A DNA stretch of 64,000 nucleotides from Woeseiaceae bacterium (GCA_030066655.1 JASJBE010000006.1:60511-124510), one strand, 5' to 3'. Positions 8,735-18,179 are shown, counted from the stretch's first letter. A program made the numbers and translations. The notes: a model not told the origin generated them from the letters alone.

Positions 8735-10558
8735 CTAGTCGTCAGTTGCGGGCGGCGTAATCCTGTACACCTGCGCGTAGGGAATGTCGCGCTCGTCCTC
8801 CACGCGTAACTCAGCGACCAGCTCGAAGTACGGCGGGACGTTCTGTTCAATCGCGAGTGCATAAAACAGCGGCGGATTCAGCGTCTTCAGTTCGTCGAGC
8901 GGGGTCGGCACGGGGCCATCGTCCGTGGTCGTATAGATGCTGTAGATGTGTACGAGGACATACTCGAGGTAGGGGGCGTAGCCGAGAAGCTCGGACGGCT
9001 CGGACTGCAGCATCACGTCGGCGAAGATCAGTTTTTCAATCTGCCGTTCCGTTAGCAGGAAGTTGTTCGAAATGACACTGCAATCCGTGTGGTACCGGAT
9101 CCGGTGCCCATCGTCCTGCGCGCTCAGGGCAACCCCCGGGTTTGCTGCGCAGGCTTCTGCAAACTCGCTGAAGATCGGGTGAATGACGGCGTATTCCCTG
9201 TCGAGACCGGGCATCGGAGGCTTAAATAGCTGGTAGCGCAAGGCCGGCTGCATCAGCAATAGCAGTGCGACGAGTGTGCCGCCGGCCAGCACTGATGGCT
9301 TTAGCCCCCTGGCAATGCCTAAGCGGTGGGCGAAGTACACGCCGCCGGCAAGCAACGCCCAGCTGCCGAACGGGTGAAAACGAAACTGGCTGAGCAACAT
9401 CACGAGGCCGAGCAGGGCAGAGACCGCGAAGAACAGGTTGCGTGCGCTGCGGTCCTTGACGGCAAGCCACAAAAAGCCCGCGAACAGGACCGGCGCCAGC
9501 AGGACCAGGTAACCGTAGAACCGTGCCGCTCCCAGCAACGAACCGGACTGGGTCATCATGCCGATCGGACTGCTCACCTCGGTAATTCCCTGCAGCCCGG
9601 CCTTGTCGCCGGCGATATAGCTCGCGCCAACGAGGAACGGGACAACGAGAGGCAGGGCGAGCACCGCGAGCGACCCGCCGACAATCGCCAGGTTACGCTT
9701 TGATATTGCGAAGCGCTGCAGCAGGATCAGGGCCGCTGCGGAACACAGTGCGACGTAGAAGTGAAACCACGAAAACGTCCCAAGCTCGAAGAAAAACTGA
9801 TGGAAAGGTTCCGATGGAAGAAGGACGAGCGTCGTGCTGGCCAGCAGCGCGATGGCCGTCACGTGCAGCTTCTCGAAAGGCGCGCGTCGACCCTGCAGCC
9901 AGAACACGAGGACGGTGAGCAGGACCGGGATCTGCAGTACGAACAGGCTCGTATGAACGGCCGGCGCCGTGCCCAGCGCAATTCCCAGCTGTACAGCCGC
10001 CGACCCGGAGCCCGGTTTCTCAAACAGCCGCAGCCCTGACCACGTCACCAGCAGGACAAACGTCAGCTCGAGAAAGTGATGATCGATGATGCCGACCCCG
10101 TGCAGGAGCTGCGTCAAAGGCGACAGCGCAAAACCCACCAGCGCCACGGCCGACAGCGCGATCGGCAGCTTGAGGCTCCGCAGCAGCAGCGTCAGCAGCC
10201 CAACGTTGACCAGCAACCAGACCACCGGCACGTGTGCCAGGAACTTCATCGGCTGCATGTCGGGCTGGATCCACAGCGCCAGCTTCAGGGCCTGTGCCAT
10301 CAGGTAGTTGTAGGCCCATGGCCACGTGACCCAGCTACCCTCCGGCGCATGGATCATCGTGTCGAACTCATAGAAGCCGCGCTCGCCAATCGCTGCATCG
10401 ATGATGCGTCGTGCGTGGTACATGGAATCGTTGCCGGCCGGGATGTACTCGCCGCCCACCAGGGTCGCAGGCAGGAAACTCAGTGCCGGGATAACGGCAA
10501 CCAGGCTGGCAAACAGCCACAGCGCGATCAGTTTGTTGTCGGATCTGGATGTCTGCAC
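8735..10558 (-). CDS. STT3/AglB-like (GT66-type) multi-pass membrane glycosyltransferase
   Basis: A 607-residue protein with many TM helices. It carries the order of motifs seen in archaeal/eukaryotic STT3 oligosaccharyltransferases: NDSMYHARR in the first loop (D44), GIIDHHFLEL (D159, H161, E164), GITEVSSP resembling the TIxE motif (E327), and an Arg in QFRFHPF. The C-terminal WWDYG acceptor-binding motif is not recognisable; the equivalent place reads SAQDDGHRIRYHTDCSVI (479-496). The start is GTG. It shares these motifs with the protein at 11858-13696, and a DPM-type GT2 gene lies upstream on the same strand. I infer glycan transfer from a lipid carrier, with an unusual acceptor. Confidence 0.7.
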   Translation of the reverse strand: MQTSRSDNKLIALWLFASLVAVIPALSFLPATLVGGEYIPAGNDSMYHARRIIDAAIGERGFYEFDTMIHAPEGSWVTWPWAYNYLMAQALKLALWIQPDMQPMKFLAHVPVVWLLVNVGLLTLLLRSLKLPIALSAVALVGFALSPLTQLLHGVGIIDHHFLELTFVLLVTWSGLRLFEKPGSGSAAVQLGIALGTAPAVHTSLFVLQIPVLLTVLVFWLQGRRAPFEKLHVTAIALLASTTLVLLPSEPFHQFFFELGTFSWFHFYVALCSAAALILLQRFAISKRNLAIVGGSLAVLALPLVVPFLVGASYIAGDKAGLQGITEVSSPIGMMTQSGSLLGAARFYGYLVLLAPVLFAGFLWLAVKDRSARNLFFAVSALLGLVMLLSQFRFHPFGSWALLAGGVYFAHRLGIARGLKPSVLAGGTLVALLLLMQPALRYQLFKPPMPGLDREYAVIHPIFSEFAEACAANPGVALSAQDDGHRIRYHTDCSVISNNFLLTERQIEKLIFADVMLQSEPSELLGYAPYLEYVLVHIYSIYTTTDDGPVPTPLDELKTLNPPLFYALAIEQNVPPYFELVAELRVEDERDIPYAQVYRITPPATDD

Positions 10559-10609
10559 GTGGTCAGTCCCGATTCTCTTGTCTGAGTGGCCGGAGCAGGG
10601 CGTTGAAGA

Positions 10610-10735
10610 TCATTGCGGCCACGGGCCGTCGCCGAGCAACGACAGCGTCTGCAGGAACACGACCTCGACAGGAACACCGATGGTGCCGGTGAGCACGAAC
10701 ATCGGAAACCATCGCCTGTTGCTGGTAACGCTCAC
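10610..10735 (-). CDS. Possible small hydrophobic ORF (41 aa), doubtful
   Basis: Between the GT2 gene and the STT3-like gene is a reading frame starting at GTG 10735 and ending at TGA 10610. It encodes a short peptide with one possible membrane helix (PMFVLTGTIGVPVEVVFLQ). There is no clear ribosome binding site, and the same 210-bp gap is open in another frame. It could be a small membrane protein, a remnant of a larger membrane gene, or chance. I list it because it is the only membrane-like peptide in the gap. Confidence 0.2.
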   Translation of the reverse strand: MSVTSNRRWFPMFVLTGTIGVPVEVVFLQTLSLLGDGPWPQ

Positions 10736-10768
10736 GTTCGAACAATGACGCCAGGTGCTGGCCGGCGC

Positions 10769-11758
10769 TCACTCGCCGAAGCGCCGGGCGTCCGGCCCCG
10801 GGATTCTGAGGTAAGACAGTCGCTTGAGTTCGCGCCGGCCGCGCGTGACCGTGTCCAGCACGAACCCGCAGGCGAGCGCGAGAAACGCGAGCACCATCAG
10901 GCCCGTCGACAGGATCGCTGTCGGGAAACGCGGCACGAGACCGGTCTCTATGAACTCGATGATGATGGGCACTGACAGCAGTACCGACACGGTCGCCAGT
11001 ACCGCGAACACGACGCTGAAAAACGCCAGCGGCCGCTCTTCTTTGAGCAGGACGATGATCGTGCGCAGGATGCGGGCGCCGTCACGATAGGTGTTGAGCT
11101 TGCTCTCCGAGTCTTCCGGGCGTTCCTTGTAGTGCGTATCGACCTCGGCCTGCGGCATACCCAGCTCCAGCGCATGCACGGTCAGCTCGGTCTCAATCTC
11201 GAAGCCGCCGGAGAGAACGGGGAAAGACTTCACAAAGCGCCGGGACAATACGCGGTAGCCGGACAGCAGGTCTGATACGCGCCTGCCAAAGGGTGCCGAG
11301 ACCAGGCTCGTCAGTAACTTGTTGCCGAAGCGATGACCAAAACGATACGCCTCGGTCGACGTCTCGATGCGACGACCCGTGATCATGTCCAGGCCGTTGT
11401 CGAGCAGCTCGCTGACCATGGCCGGCGCCGCGGCGGCGTCGTAGGTGTCGTCTCCGTCGACCAGGATGAACACATCCGCCTCGATGTCGGCGAACATGCG
11501 TCTGACCACATGCCCCTTGCCCTGCATCAGTTCGGTGCGAACGATGGCGCCGTGCTCCTCTGCGACCTCTATCGTTCGATCCGTCGAGTTATTGTCGTAG
11601 ACGTAGACCACGGACTCGGGAATCGCGCGTCGAAAGTCGTCGATGACGGTGCCGATCGTGCTTTCTTCATTGAAGCAGGGGACCAGGATGGCGATCCGGG
11701 TGCTTCTTCGGTCCCTGCCACTGGCCGCACGGCGCTCTATTCGCTCTACTTCGCTCAT
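10769..11758 (-). CDS. GT2 glycosyltransferase of the dolichyl/undecaprenyl-phosphate sugar synthase type
   Basis: A 329-residue protein (MSEVERIERR start). The GT-A domain has ILVPCFNEESTIG, YDNNSTDRT, metal-binding VDGDDTYD and a GYRVLSRRFVKSF segment. Two TM helices end the protein (~245-305). This layout matches polyprenyl-phosphate mannose/glucose synthases that charge a lipid carrier at the inner membrane. It lies between two STT3-like genes, which use such lipid-linked donors in other organisms, so a shared pathway is likely. An in-frame start at 11866 would overlap the divergent gene; I prefer 11758 because the domain begins soon after it and a promoter-like sequence lies immediately upstream. 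Confidence 0.85.
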   Translation of the reverse strand: MSEVERIERRAASGRDRRSTRIAILVPCFNEESTIGTVIDDFRRAIPESVVYVYDNNSTDRTIEVAEEHGAIVRTELMQGKGHVVRRMFADIEADVFILVDGDDTYDAAAAPAMVSELLDNGLDMITGRRIETSTEAYRFGHRFGNKLLTSLVSAPFGRRVSDLLSGYRVLSRRFVKSFPVLSGGFEIETELTVHALELGMPQAEVDTHYKERPEDSESKLNTYRDGARILRTIIVLLKEERPLAFFSVVFAVLATVSVLLSVPIIIEFIETGLVPRFPTAILSTGLMVLAFLALACGFVLDTVTRGRRELKRLSYLRIPGPDARRFGE

Positions 11759-11764
11759 GCGCGA

Positions 11765-11791
11765 ATTGTAACCTAGGTATTTGTCTGACAA
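11765..11791 (-). promoter_or_regulatory. Candidate sigma-70 promoter for the GT2 gene, with predicted leaderless start
   Basis: On the minus strand TTGTCA (11791-11786) and TACAAT (11770-11765) are separated by 15 bp. Counting seven bases from the -10 element puts transcription at about 11758, which is the A of the proposed ATG. No ribosome binding site precedes that ATG. The spacer is shorter than the optimum 17, so this remains a prediction. Confidence 0.35.
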
Positions 11792-11857
11792 CGGTATTTG
11801 GTCACGAAAGTGCACTTCGGCCTGAGGCATACTACGCGGCATCTGACAGGAGAACGT

Positions 11858-13696
11858 GTGAACCATCCCGAAGCCGCCGGGCCGCTAAAAGGCGGTCTGG
11901 ATTACAGGAATGTCGTCATCTGGGCCATTGCGACCTCGATCACGATGTTGATTGCGTGCCTGAACATGCCGTCTGTGTTCACGCCGATGGGCATCGTGCC
12001 GTTCGGCAACGATGCCTTCTACCACGCATCGCGAATTCTGGACACGGCGATCGGGGAGCGAGGCTTCTACCAGTTCGATGCGATGATGCACGTGCCGGAG
12101 GGCAGCTGGGTGTCCTGGCCGTGGGCCTACGATCGGTTGCTGGCGGGTCTCGTCAGCCTGCAACAGGCCATCGCACCCGCCGGCGACCCGATGGCGCTGC
12201 TCGTGTTCATACCGGTGATCTGGACCGGCATGAACATGGGCCTGCTGCTCGGTATCTGCAAGCAGCTCGGCCTGCGCATCGAGTTTCGTGCCCTGGTCCT
12301 GCTCGGCTTTGCCTTCCTGCCGACGACGCAGACGCAGCACCGGCTCGGCCAGATCGACCACCATTTCATCGAGCTGTCTTTCATCATGCTGTGCACGTGG
12401 CTCGCGATGCGTTGGTTTCGAGACAGCACGAATCTAAGGTTCGCGATCGGCTGTGGTGTCGCGCTCAGCGTCGCACAGGCGTTTCATCACGCGCTATTCA
12501 TCCTGCAGCTGCCGATGCTATTGAGCGTGGCGCTGCTGTGGTTCAAGGGCGAGATGCCCGACCCGAAGTCGATCAGGGTCATGGCCGGCGCGTTGCTCAT
12601 CGCCCAGCTGGCTGTCGTTGTGCCATCCGGCCCGTTCCTCGACATGCAGTTCAATATGACGACGCTGTCCTGGTTCCACCTGTACATCGCCTGTTGCACG
12701 TCGGGCCTGCTCGTCGCAATGAGCATGAGGCCGTTCTCGCTGCCGATGCTCGCGGGCCTGGGCGTTGCCGGCATCCTGCTCGTGATTCCGGTCACCGCGC
12801 AGGTAACACGCGGCGCGGACTTCGTTGCCGGGCGCATGGAGATGCTGTCCGAGATCCTCGAGATGCAGAGCCCCTGGGCCATGATCAGTGGAGACTTTGG
12901 TTTCGATGCGACGATCGGGCTCTACAGCCTGTTCATTGTCCTCGTCCCGTTCCTGCTGCTGTTCTGCGTCTGGCGACTGGTCAAGGAGAAAGAGGCGCAT
13001 CTCATCGTTTACCTGGTGTTCGCGACCGTCGGCATGGGCCTGATGCTGATGCAGTACCGGCTCAATTACTTCGGTACGGTATTCATGCTCAGCGTGCCGT
13101 GGTTCGCGCTCGCGTACGTGCCGGCGATTCAGGGGATGAAGCGCAGCCTGGTCGGCGCCTGTGCCGTGCTGATCTTCCTGGTCGGATTCCGCCCGGCACT
13201 CGTCGGCCCGCTGTTAAACGAGTACCCGGTTGCCGGCAGCGTGCTGTATGAAACTGTGCAGCCTTTGATGCCGGCGATGGCCGAAGCCTGCGAGGAGGAT
13301 CCGGGCATCGTCCTCGCGGCCGGCCAGTTCGGTCATCAACTGTCGTTCCATACGGACTGTAGCGTGATCGCCAACAACTTCCTGTTCAGTGACTTCCACT
13401 TTATGAAAGTCCAGGAAGTGAACGAGCTCTTCCGCGTGCCGGCCGATGTGCTGGCCAACGCCGGCAGCCCGATCAAGTACATATTCGTTATGCTGGCCGA
13501 CACGCACGAGCTGGTCGACGGTGTCACGGTGCTGAAAGACCTCGAGAACATCGAGCAAAGAAACCCGCGATTGATTCGGGACCTCGTCTTCAGAGATGAA
13601 CTGCCGGATGGCATCGAGTCCGTGAAGTTGCTGGAGTTGATGCTGGAAGACGGCTCCTCGCTGCCGCTGGCCGGCGTCTATAAGCTGACCAACTAG
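11858..13696 (+). CDS. Second STT3/AglB-like (GT66-type) multi-pass membrane glycosyltransferase
   Basis: A 612-residue polytopic protein similar in length and motifs to the one at 8735-10558. It has NDAFYHASR (D52), GQIDHHFIEL (D167, H169, E172), EILEMQSP at the TIxE position (E335), and MQYRLNYF with the conserved Arg. The WWDYG position is again degenerate (AAGQFGHQLSFHTDCSVI, 487-504). The HTDCSVI[S/A]NNF stretch shared by both proteins shows they are paralogues. I chose GTG at 11858 because GGAGA sits 5 bases upstream; an ATG at 11798 lacks a binding site. It is divergent from the GT2 gene and convergent with a TonB receptor across a shared terminator. Confidence 0.7.
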   Translation: MNHPEAAGPLKGGLDYRNVVIWAIATSITMLIACLNMPSVFTPMGIVPFGNDAFYHASRILDTAIGERGFYQFDAMMHVPEGSWVSWPWAYDRLLAGLVSLQQAIAPAGDPMALLVFIPVIWTGMNMGLLLGICKQLGLRIEFRALVLLGFAFLPTTQTQHRLGQIDHHFIELSFIMLCTWLAMRWFRDSTNLRFAIGCGVALSVAQAFHHALFILQLPMLLSVALLWFKGEMPDPKSIRVMAGALLIAQLAVVVPSGPFLDMQFNMTTLSWFHLYIACCTSGLLVAMSMRPFSLPMLAGLGVAGILLVIPVTAQVTRGADFVAGRMEMLSEILEMQSPWAMISGDFGFDATIGLYSLFIVLVPFLLLFCVWRLVKEKEAHLIVYLVFATVGMGLMLMQYRLNYFGTVFMLSVPWFALAYVPAIQGMKRSLVGACAVLIFLVGFRPALVGPLLNEYPVAGSVLYETVQPLMPAMAEACEEDPGIVLAAGQFGHQLSFHTDCSVIANNFLFSDFHFMKVQEVNELFRVPADVLANAGSPIKYIFVMLADTHELVDGVTVLKDLENIEQRNPRLIRDLVFRDELPDGIESVKLLELMLEDGSSLPLAGVYKLTN

Positions 13697-13720
13697 GCAC
13701 CAAGGTCAAACGCTAAAGAA

Positions 13721-13744
13721 AAAGGGCAGCCGAAGCTGCCCTTT
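13721..13744. terminator. Bidirectional rho-independent terminator
   Basis: A perfect 10-bp stem (aaagggcagc / gctgcccttt) with a CGAA loop, A-rich on the left and T-rich on the right. It sits between the convergent STT3-like gene (ends 13696) and TonB receptor gene (ends 13767) and can serve both. Confidence 0.9.
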
Positions 13745-13766
13745 CTCGCGTGCGCCGAACGCCCGG

Positions 13767-16700
13767 TCAGAAGCGAAACGCCACGCCGAGCTGGATCCGG
13801 TACACCGACGGCAGCTGCGCGATCTCGGGCGCGGGCACCAGTGATGACGGATCGCCCGGCACGTAGCCCGGCAGTGATGACAGCACGTACTGCGAGCCAT
13901 CGCCTGATATCGCAACGGCGGCCGGCGCGACGTTGGATGGCGCCGTATAGCTCTCGACGCGACCCCAGTTGTCATTCAGCAGGTTGCCGAGGTTTTCGAT
14001 GTCCAGCGTGACGTCAAAGCTGAAGTTATTCGCCAGCGTGAACTCCTGCATCAGACGCAGGCTAACGGTATTGACCCAACTGGTCCTGCAGTTGTTGCGC
14101 TGAACAACTTCGCCACGATTCTCGCTCAGGCACGGTGTGGCCGAGATGAACGCGTCGAGATCAGCGAGAAACTGCGGGTCGCCGGTGATGATCGGGTCAC
14201 TGAGACCGGTCGGGACGTAGAACAGCTGGTTGCCGATGTTGTCGCCCTCGGAGCCGAAATCCGCTAGGAAGTTACCGCCGAACGTGCCCACGCCGTTGCT
14301 GCCGAACACATAACTGTAGTGGCGGCCGGAGCGGCCCTGGTAAACGAGCCCTGCCATCGTCCTGTTGTCACCGAAAATCTGATTCTCCCAGGTCAGCTGC
14401 GCCGTATAGCGATGCTCGACCTCGTAACGAGACGGAGCGACACCCGGATTGTTCAGGTCGGTGCTCGGATCGAACGCCAGCGTCTCGAAGGTAACGAAGC
14501 GGTTATACGAACGCAGCTCCTCGATGTCCTGGTGCGTGTAGCCCAGGTTCAGGTCCAGGGTGCCGTACTGGGAGTCGAACAGCTTGGACACTTTTAGCGT
14601 CAGGACTGTGCCTTCACCCTCGCTCGTGTTTCTCGTGATGTAGTCGGCATCGTCCGGGAAGTCGTAGATCGGGCGACCGTCCGGCGCAGAGCCTACGACG
14701 CTGCGGCGCGCCTCGATGATGTCGTAGCCGTTCTCCACGTCGGAGTAGATCAGGTCTGCCGACAACTGCCAGTCGTCGCCGAGATTCCAAGCGCTCAGGT
14801 CTGCCAGATAATCGATGCCGATGCTGTACTTCCACGTGCTCAGGATGTCGTAGTCCGGATCGATTGCATCCGTCTGGCCGACCGGGTTCACGCCGATCAG
14901 CGGCTGCAGGTTGTCGAAGGCCGCGTTCGGGTCCGGCAGGGCGGCGACGGCCGCGAGCACTTCCGGAATGTTCGCGCCAAAGCCCGGGCCGGGCAGGAAT
15001 GACGCAAAGGTACGGCTGATGCCGTCACCCGCGTAGCTGTTCGACAGGATGATCAATGGAGCACCGCCACCGAACAGGCCAACGCCGCCGCGAATCGTCG
15101 TGCGGCCATCGAGGTCCCAATTGAAGCCGAAGCGCGGCATGACCAGGTCCTTGCCGTCGAGGTTCTCGCCGTTCGTGAAACCGCGGCGAGCAAGGAAGTT
15201 CGGGTTGTCGGTGATCGGGTCGTCGTTGGTCAGCGTGTCGAAGCGCAGGCCGAAGGTCAGCGTCAGGCTGTCGGTCGGCGTCCACTCGTCCTGGATGAAG
15301 AAGCTGTCCGTATCCAGCGTGAAGTCGGCTTCGGCATCGGTGGCAACACCCGTGTTCGAGTTGCCGTACAACACGAAGTTCGGGATGCGCGCTTCGAGAT
15401 TGTCGATCGAGCCGAACACGAACTGGCCTTTCGAGAATGGCAGGAAGCGATTGCGCACCGACTTGGACTCACGTTCCCAACCGGCGGTGATCACGTGATT
15501 GCCGACCGAGTAGTCCGCTTTCAGGCGGATGACATCGGATTCGTTGTCAAGCTCGTTGGAGTGGCGGAACTGGTCGCCGCCCGCCTGGATGATGCCGCCA
15601 GCGTCTGTGAAGACCTGGAAGGCCGGCGTATTGGTGTTGAAGCTGATCTGGCGGTTCTCGACTTCCTTGGTGCCGATCTTGACCTCCGTTGACAGGTTGT
15701 CGGTCCAGAAGGAAAACAGCTGCGCAGAGTAGGCTGTCAACTTCTCATTGATGTTGTAACGGTTCGACTGCAGCGCTGCGACGGTCGGGAAGTCGTCGAA
15801 AGAAACGTCGCCGTCAGCGACCTGGTAAGAAAAGACAGCACGGTGGTCGTCGTTGATGTTCCAGTCGAGTTTCAGAAGGATCTTCTCGTCCTCATCGACA
15901 TCGCTGCCCGCGTACAGGCCCGGATCGAAGCCATACTCGTTTTGCAGGATGCTGCGAACTCGATCGACGTCGGCCTGAGTGACGCCAGCGATCGCCTCGA
16001 TCGGCTGTGCGTTGGTCGGACGCGTGGTTTCGAACTTCTCGTAGTTCGTGAAGAAGAACAGCCTGTCCTTGATGATCGGGCCGCCGAGTGTGAAGCCGTA
16101 GACGTCCTCGTCGAACTCGCCGAGGTCAATGTCGACCCCGTCGGACCTGTCGCCGGTCCAGCTGTCGCTGGTGGACAGGTAGAACGCACTGCCGCTGAAA
16201 TCGTTCGTACCGGATTTCGTGACGATATTGATATTGCCGCCGATAAAGTTGCCGTAGGTGACATCGAACGGTGCGATATTGACGTTGATGGCTTCGATCG
16301 CGTCGATGGAGATCGGAGCGCGCTGCGTGGCGGACGCGTTCTTCGACAGGCCGAAGTTGTCATTCTGCGGCACGCCGTCGATCGTCACGCTATTGAAGCG
16401 GAAGTTCTGGCCGGCCATCGAGACGGCCGGACCTCGGGCTACGCTGTTGTCGACCAGAATCTTCGGGTCGCGGGCCAGCGTCGAGACAAAGTCACGCGAC
16501 ACTGAAGGCGTCGCATCAATTTGCGCCCGATCGAAGCCGGCGCCGATGCCGACCGCCAGTTCGTCAGACACACCTTCGGCGGTCACGATGACTTCCTCGA
16601 CGTACGGCCGTACGGCAAACGGCACGACCTCGGTCTTGTCGAGCTCGAGGTAGATGCCCTGGATGACATCCGCGGAGAAGCGGCTGGTGTCAGCGACCGA

Positions 16701-16964
16701 CACCTCGTAGGGACCACCGACGGCAAGGCCGCGCACGGTGACAACACCGGCCGCGTTGCTGGACTGGGTGATCTTGCGACCCGTCGGTATGTGGTGAATC
16801 AGCATCGGAGCGCCCGATACGCTTGCGCCGTCGGCGTCCGAGACGACGATACGCATCGAAGCCGTTGTCTCCTGCGCAGCAACGGTGCCCGCCGACAAGA
16901 GCGCGGCAGCGCAGATTAACAGGCAGAGCATCAAGCGCCTGGCTTGAAGGAAATGGAGTGACAT
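13767..16964 (-). CDS. Oar-like TonB-dependent receptor with N-terminal carboxypeptidase-regulatory-like domain
   Basis: A 1065-residue outer-membrane receptor. Signal peptide (residues 1-30, ending TVAAQ), a beta-sandwich domain (~32-100) of the carboxypeptidase-regulatory-like kind, a TonB-box-like EEVIVTAEG, a plug with NFRFNSVTIDGVPQND and GNFIGGNINIVTKSGTNDF, and a long barrel ending GVAFRF. This architecture is that of Oar/CarboxypepD_reg receptors, implicated in uptake of large ligands or protease transport. The start at 16964 has AGGGGATC nine bases ahead; a longer in-frame start at 17039 has none. No hydrolase gene is adjacent; class I aldolase lies upstream on the same strand with its own terminator. 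Ligand unknown. Confidence 0.9.
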   Translation of the reverse strand: MSLHFLQARRLMLCLLICAAALLSAGTVAAQETTASMRIVVSDADGASVSGAPMLIHHIPTGRKITQSSNAAGVVTVRGLAVGGPYEVSVADTSRFSADVIQGIYLELDKTEVVPFAVRPYVEEVIVTAEGVSDELAVGIGAGFDRAQIDATPSVSRDFVSTLARDPKILVDNSVARGPAVSMAGQNFRFNSVTIDGVPQNDNFGLSKNASATQRAPISIDAIEAINVNIAPFDVTYGNFIGGNINIVTKSGTNDFSGSAFYLSTSDSWTGDRSDGVDIDLGEFDEDVYGFTLGGPIIKDRLFFFTNYEKFETTRPTNAQPIEAIAGVTQADVDRVRSILQNEYGFDPGLYAGSDVDEDEKILLKLDWNINDDHRAVFSYQVADGDVSFDDFPTVAALQSNRYNINEKLTAYSAQLFSFWTDNLSTEVKIGTKEVENRQISFNTNTPAFQVFTDAGGIIQAGGDQFRHSNELDNESDVIRLKADYSVGNHVITAGWERESKSVRNRFLPFSKGQFVFGSIDNLEARIPNFVLYGNSNTGVATDAEADFTLDTDSFFIQDEWTPTDSLTLTFGLRFDTLTNDDPITDNPNFLARRGFTNGENLDGKDLVMPRFGFNWDLDGRTTIRGGVGLFGGGAPLIILSNSYAGDGISRTFASFLPGPGFGANIPEVLAAVAALPDPNAAFDNLQPLIGVNPVGQTDAIDPDYDILSTWKYSIGIDYLADLSAWNLGDDWQLSADLIYSDVENGYDIIEARRSVVGSAPDGRPIYDFPDDADYITRNTSEGEGTVLTLKVSKLFDSQYGTLDLNLGYTHQDIEELRSYNRFVTFETLAFDPSTDLNNPGVAPSRYEVEHRYTAQLTWENQIFGDNRTMAGLVYQGRSGRHYSYVFGSNGVGTFGGNFLADFGSEGDNIGNQLFYVPTGLSDPIITGDPQFLADLDAFISATPCLSENRGEVVQRNNCRTSWVNTVSLRLMQEFTLANNFSFDVTLDIENLGNLLNDNWGRVESYTAPSNVAPAAVAISGDGSQYVLSSLPGYVPGDPSSLVPAPEIAQLPSVYRIQLGVAFRF

Positions 16965-17235
16965 TGAGGATCCCCTGGTTGGTGTTCTTTTGTGACCCGA
17001 ATTCGCCCCGGAAGGCGAGCCTTTTCGCCGGCCGATCATAGCACCGGATCCGCGGCCGGTTCAGGTTCAGCGGGGGCATACGGTAGTGGCTTACGCGCCA
17101 TAGTTAATAACGCGTCAAAGAGGTTTGCGTAAGCAGATGAAAAATCGAAATACGCCAAACACCCAGGCCTGAAACAAAACAGAAACCTGTCGCGGTTTCC
17201 GCGAACGTCGAGACGCTTCAGCCAGCCCGAAACGA
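16965..17235. other. Gene-free regulatory stretch upstream of the Oar-like receptor
   Basis: This stretch, together with the aldolase terminator to its right, is the ~320-bp gap before the receptor. It holds the receptor's ribosome binding site and an inverted repeat, GCTTACGC (17089-17096) and GCGTAAGC (17127-17134), with 30 bp between the arms. The spacing suits two operator half-sites or a loop. I see no ORF with coding character and no convincing promoter pair. Confidence 0.5.
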
Positions 17236-17264
17236 AAAAACGGCGGCCAGGGGCCGCCGTTTGC
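17236..17264 (-). terminator. Rho-independent terminator of the aldolase gene
   Basis: Stem cggcggcc / ggccgccg with a 3-nt loop, followed on the minus strand by a run of six T. It lies 22 bp past the aldolase stop and separates it from the downstream TonB receptor. Confidence 0.9.
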
Positions 17265-17285
17265 TCTTGCTGGTTGACTGACGAA

Positions 17286-18179
17286 TCAGGTCTTCGAGGC
17301 CTCGAAGATGGCTGCGATGGATCCATCCAGCATCGCATTGAACTCGTCGTCGGTCAGCTGCGCGTACAGGCCCTCGGCCAGCGCACGCGAGAAGCTCGCA
17401 ACCATGCCGTGCTGCTTCGCGAGGCGCTCGTTGGCTTCCTCGCGGGAATAGCCGCCCGACAGCGCGACCACGCGGATGCAGTTCGCGTGAGCTATGCAGT
17501 CAGCGTACAGGTCGTCCTTCTCCGGCAGCGTCAGCTTCAGCATGACGAGCTGATCGTCGCCGAGCGCGTCGAGCTGCGACATGATCTCGGCGTGCAGCAT
17601 GTCCTCAGCGGCCGCCTTGTCCGGGCAATGGATATCGACTTCCGGCTCGATGATCGGTACCAGGCCGGCCGCGATGATCTGCTTGCCGATCTCGAACTGC
17701 TGGTCAACGATGGCCTTGATGCCGTCGGCGTTAGCCTGCTTGATGACCGAGCGCATCTTCGTGCCGAATACGGCTGTCGTCTTGGCGCGCGCGAGTAGCT
17801 CGTCGAGCCCCGGGATCGGCTTCATCAACTGGACGCCGTTCGCCTCGTCGGCCAGGCCCTTGTCGACCTTCAGGAAGGGAACAACCTTCTTGACGTTCCA
17901 CAGGTATTGAGCGGTCGGCTGTCCCTCGACCTCACGATCCATCGTGTTCTCGAACAGGATGGCGCCAAGAATACGGTCGCCGTTAAACGCCGGGCTCGTC
18001 ATGATCCGCGTACGCATCGCGTGTACGACATCGTACATCTCTTCGTCATTGCTCCAGGCGTCTTCCGTTACGCCATAAAGGCCAAGCGCCTTGGGAGTGC
18101 TGCCGCCACTCTGGTCAAGGGCTGCAATGAATCCGGGCGTGTTGCGTGCTTTGTCTAACTGGTCGTCGAAGGTACTCAC
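17286..18179 (-). CDS. fda: Class I fructose-bisphosphate aldolase
   Basis: A 297-residue cytoplasmic enzyme that reversibly cleaves fructose 1,6-bisphosphate to dihydroxyacetone phosphate and glyceraldehyde 3-phosphate in glycolysis and gluconeogenesis. The sequence closely follows the short bacterial class I aldolases (Staphylococcus Fda type): [16 protein letters not shown] (18-32), [31 protein letters not shown], and the Schiff-base lysine in LVMLKLTLP (K215), then [13 protein letters not shown]. Length is normal for the family. It is followed by a strong terminator, so it forms its own unit. The nearby sugar genes fit a role in their catabolism, but the enzyme is general. Confidence 0.95.
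   Translation of the reverse strand: MSTFDDQLDKARNTPGFIAALDQSGGSTPKALGLYGVTEDAWSNDEEMYDVVHAMRTRIMTSPAFNGDRILGAILFENTMDREVEGQPTAQYLWNVKKVVPFLKVDKGLADEANGVQLMKPIPGLDELLARAKTTAVFGTKMRSVIKQANADGIKAIVDQQFEIGKQIIAAGLVPIIEPEVDIHCPDKAAAEDMLHAEIMSQLDALGDDQLVMLKLTLPEKDDLYADCIAHANCIRVVALSGGYSREEANERLAKQHGMVASFSRALAEGLYAQLTDDEFNAMLDGSIAAIFEASKT

Noticed and set aside
11786..11798. TGACAACGG in the divergent region of the GT genes, resembling the LacI-type half-site
   Set aside because: Only one half matches; the other arm is absent.
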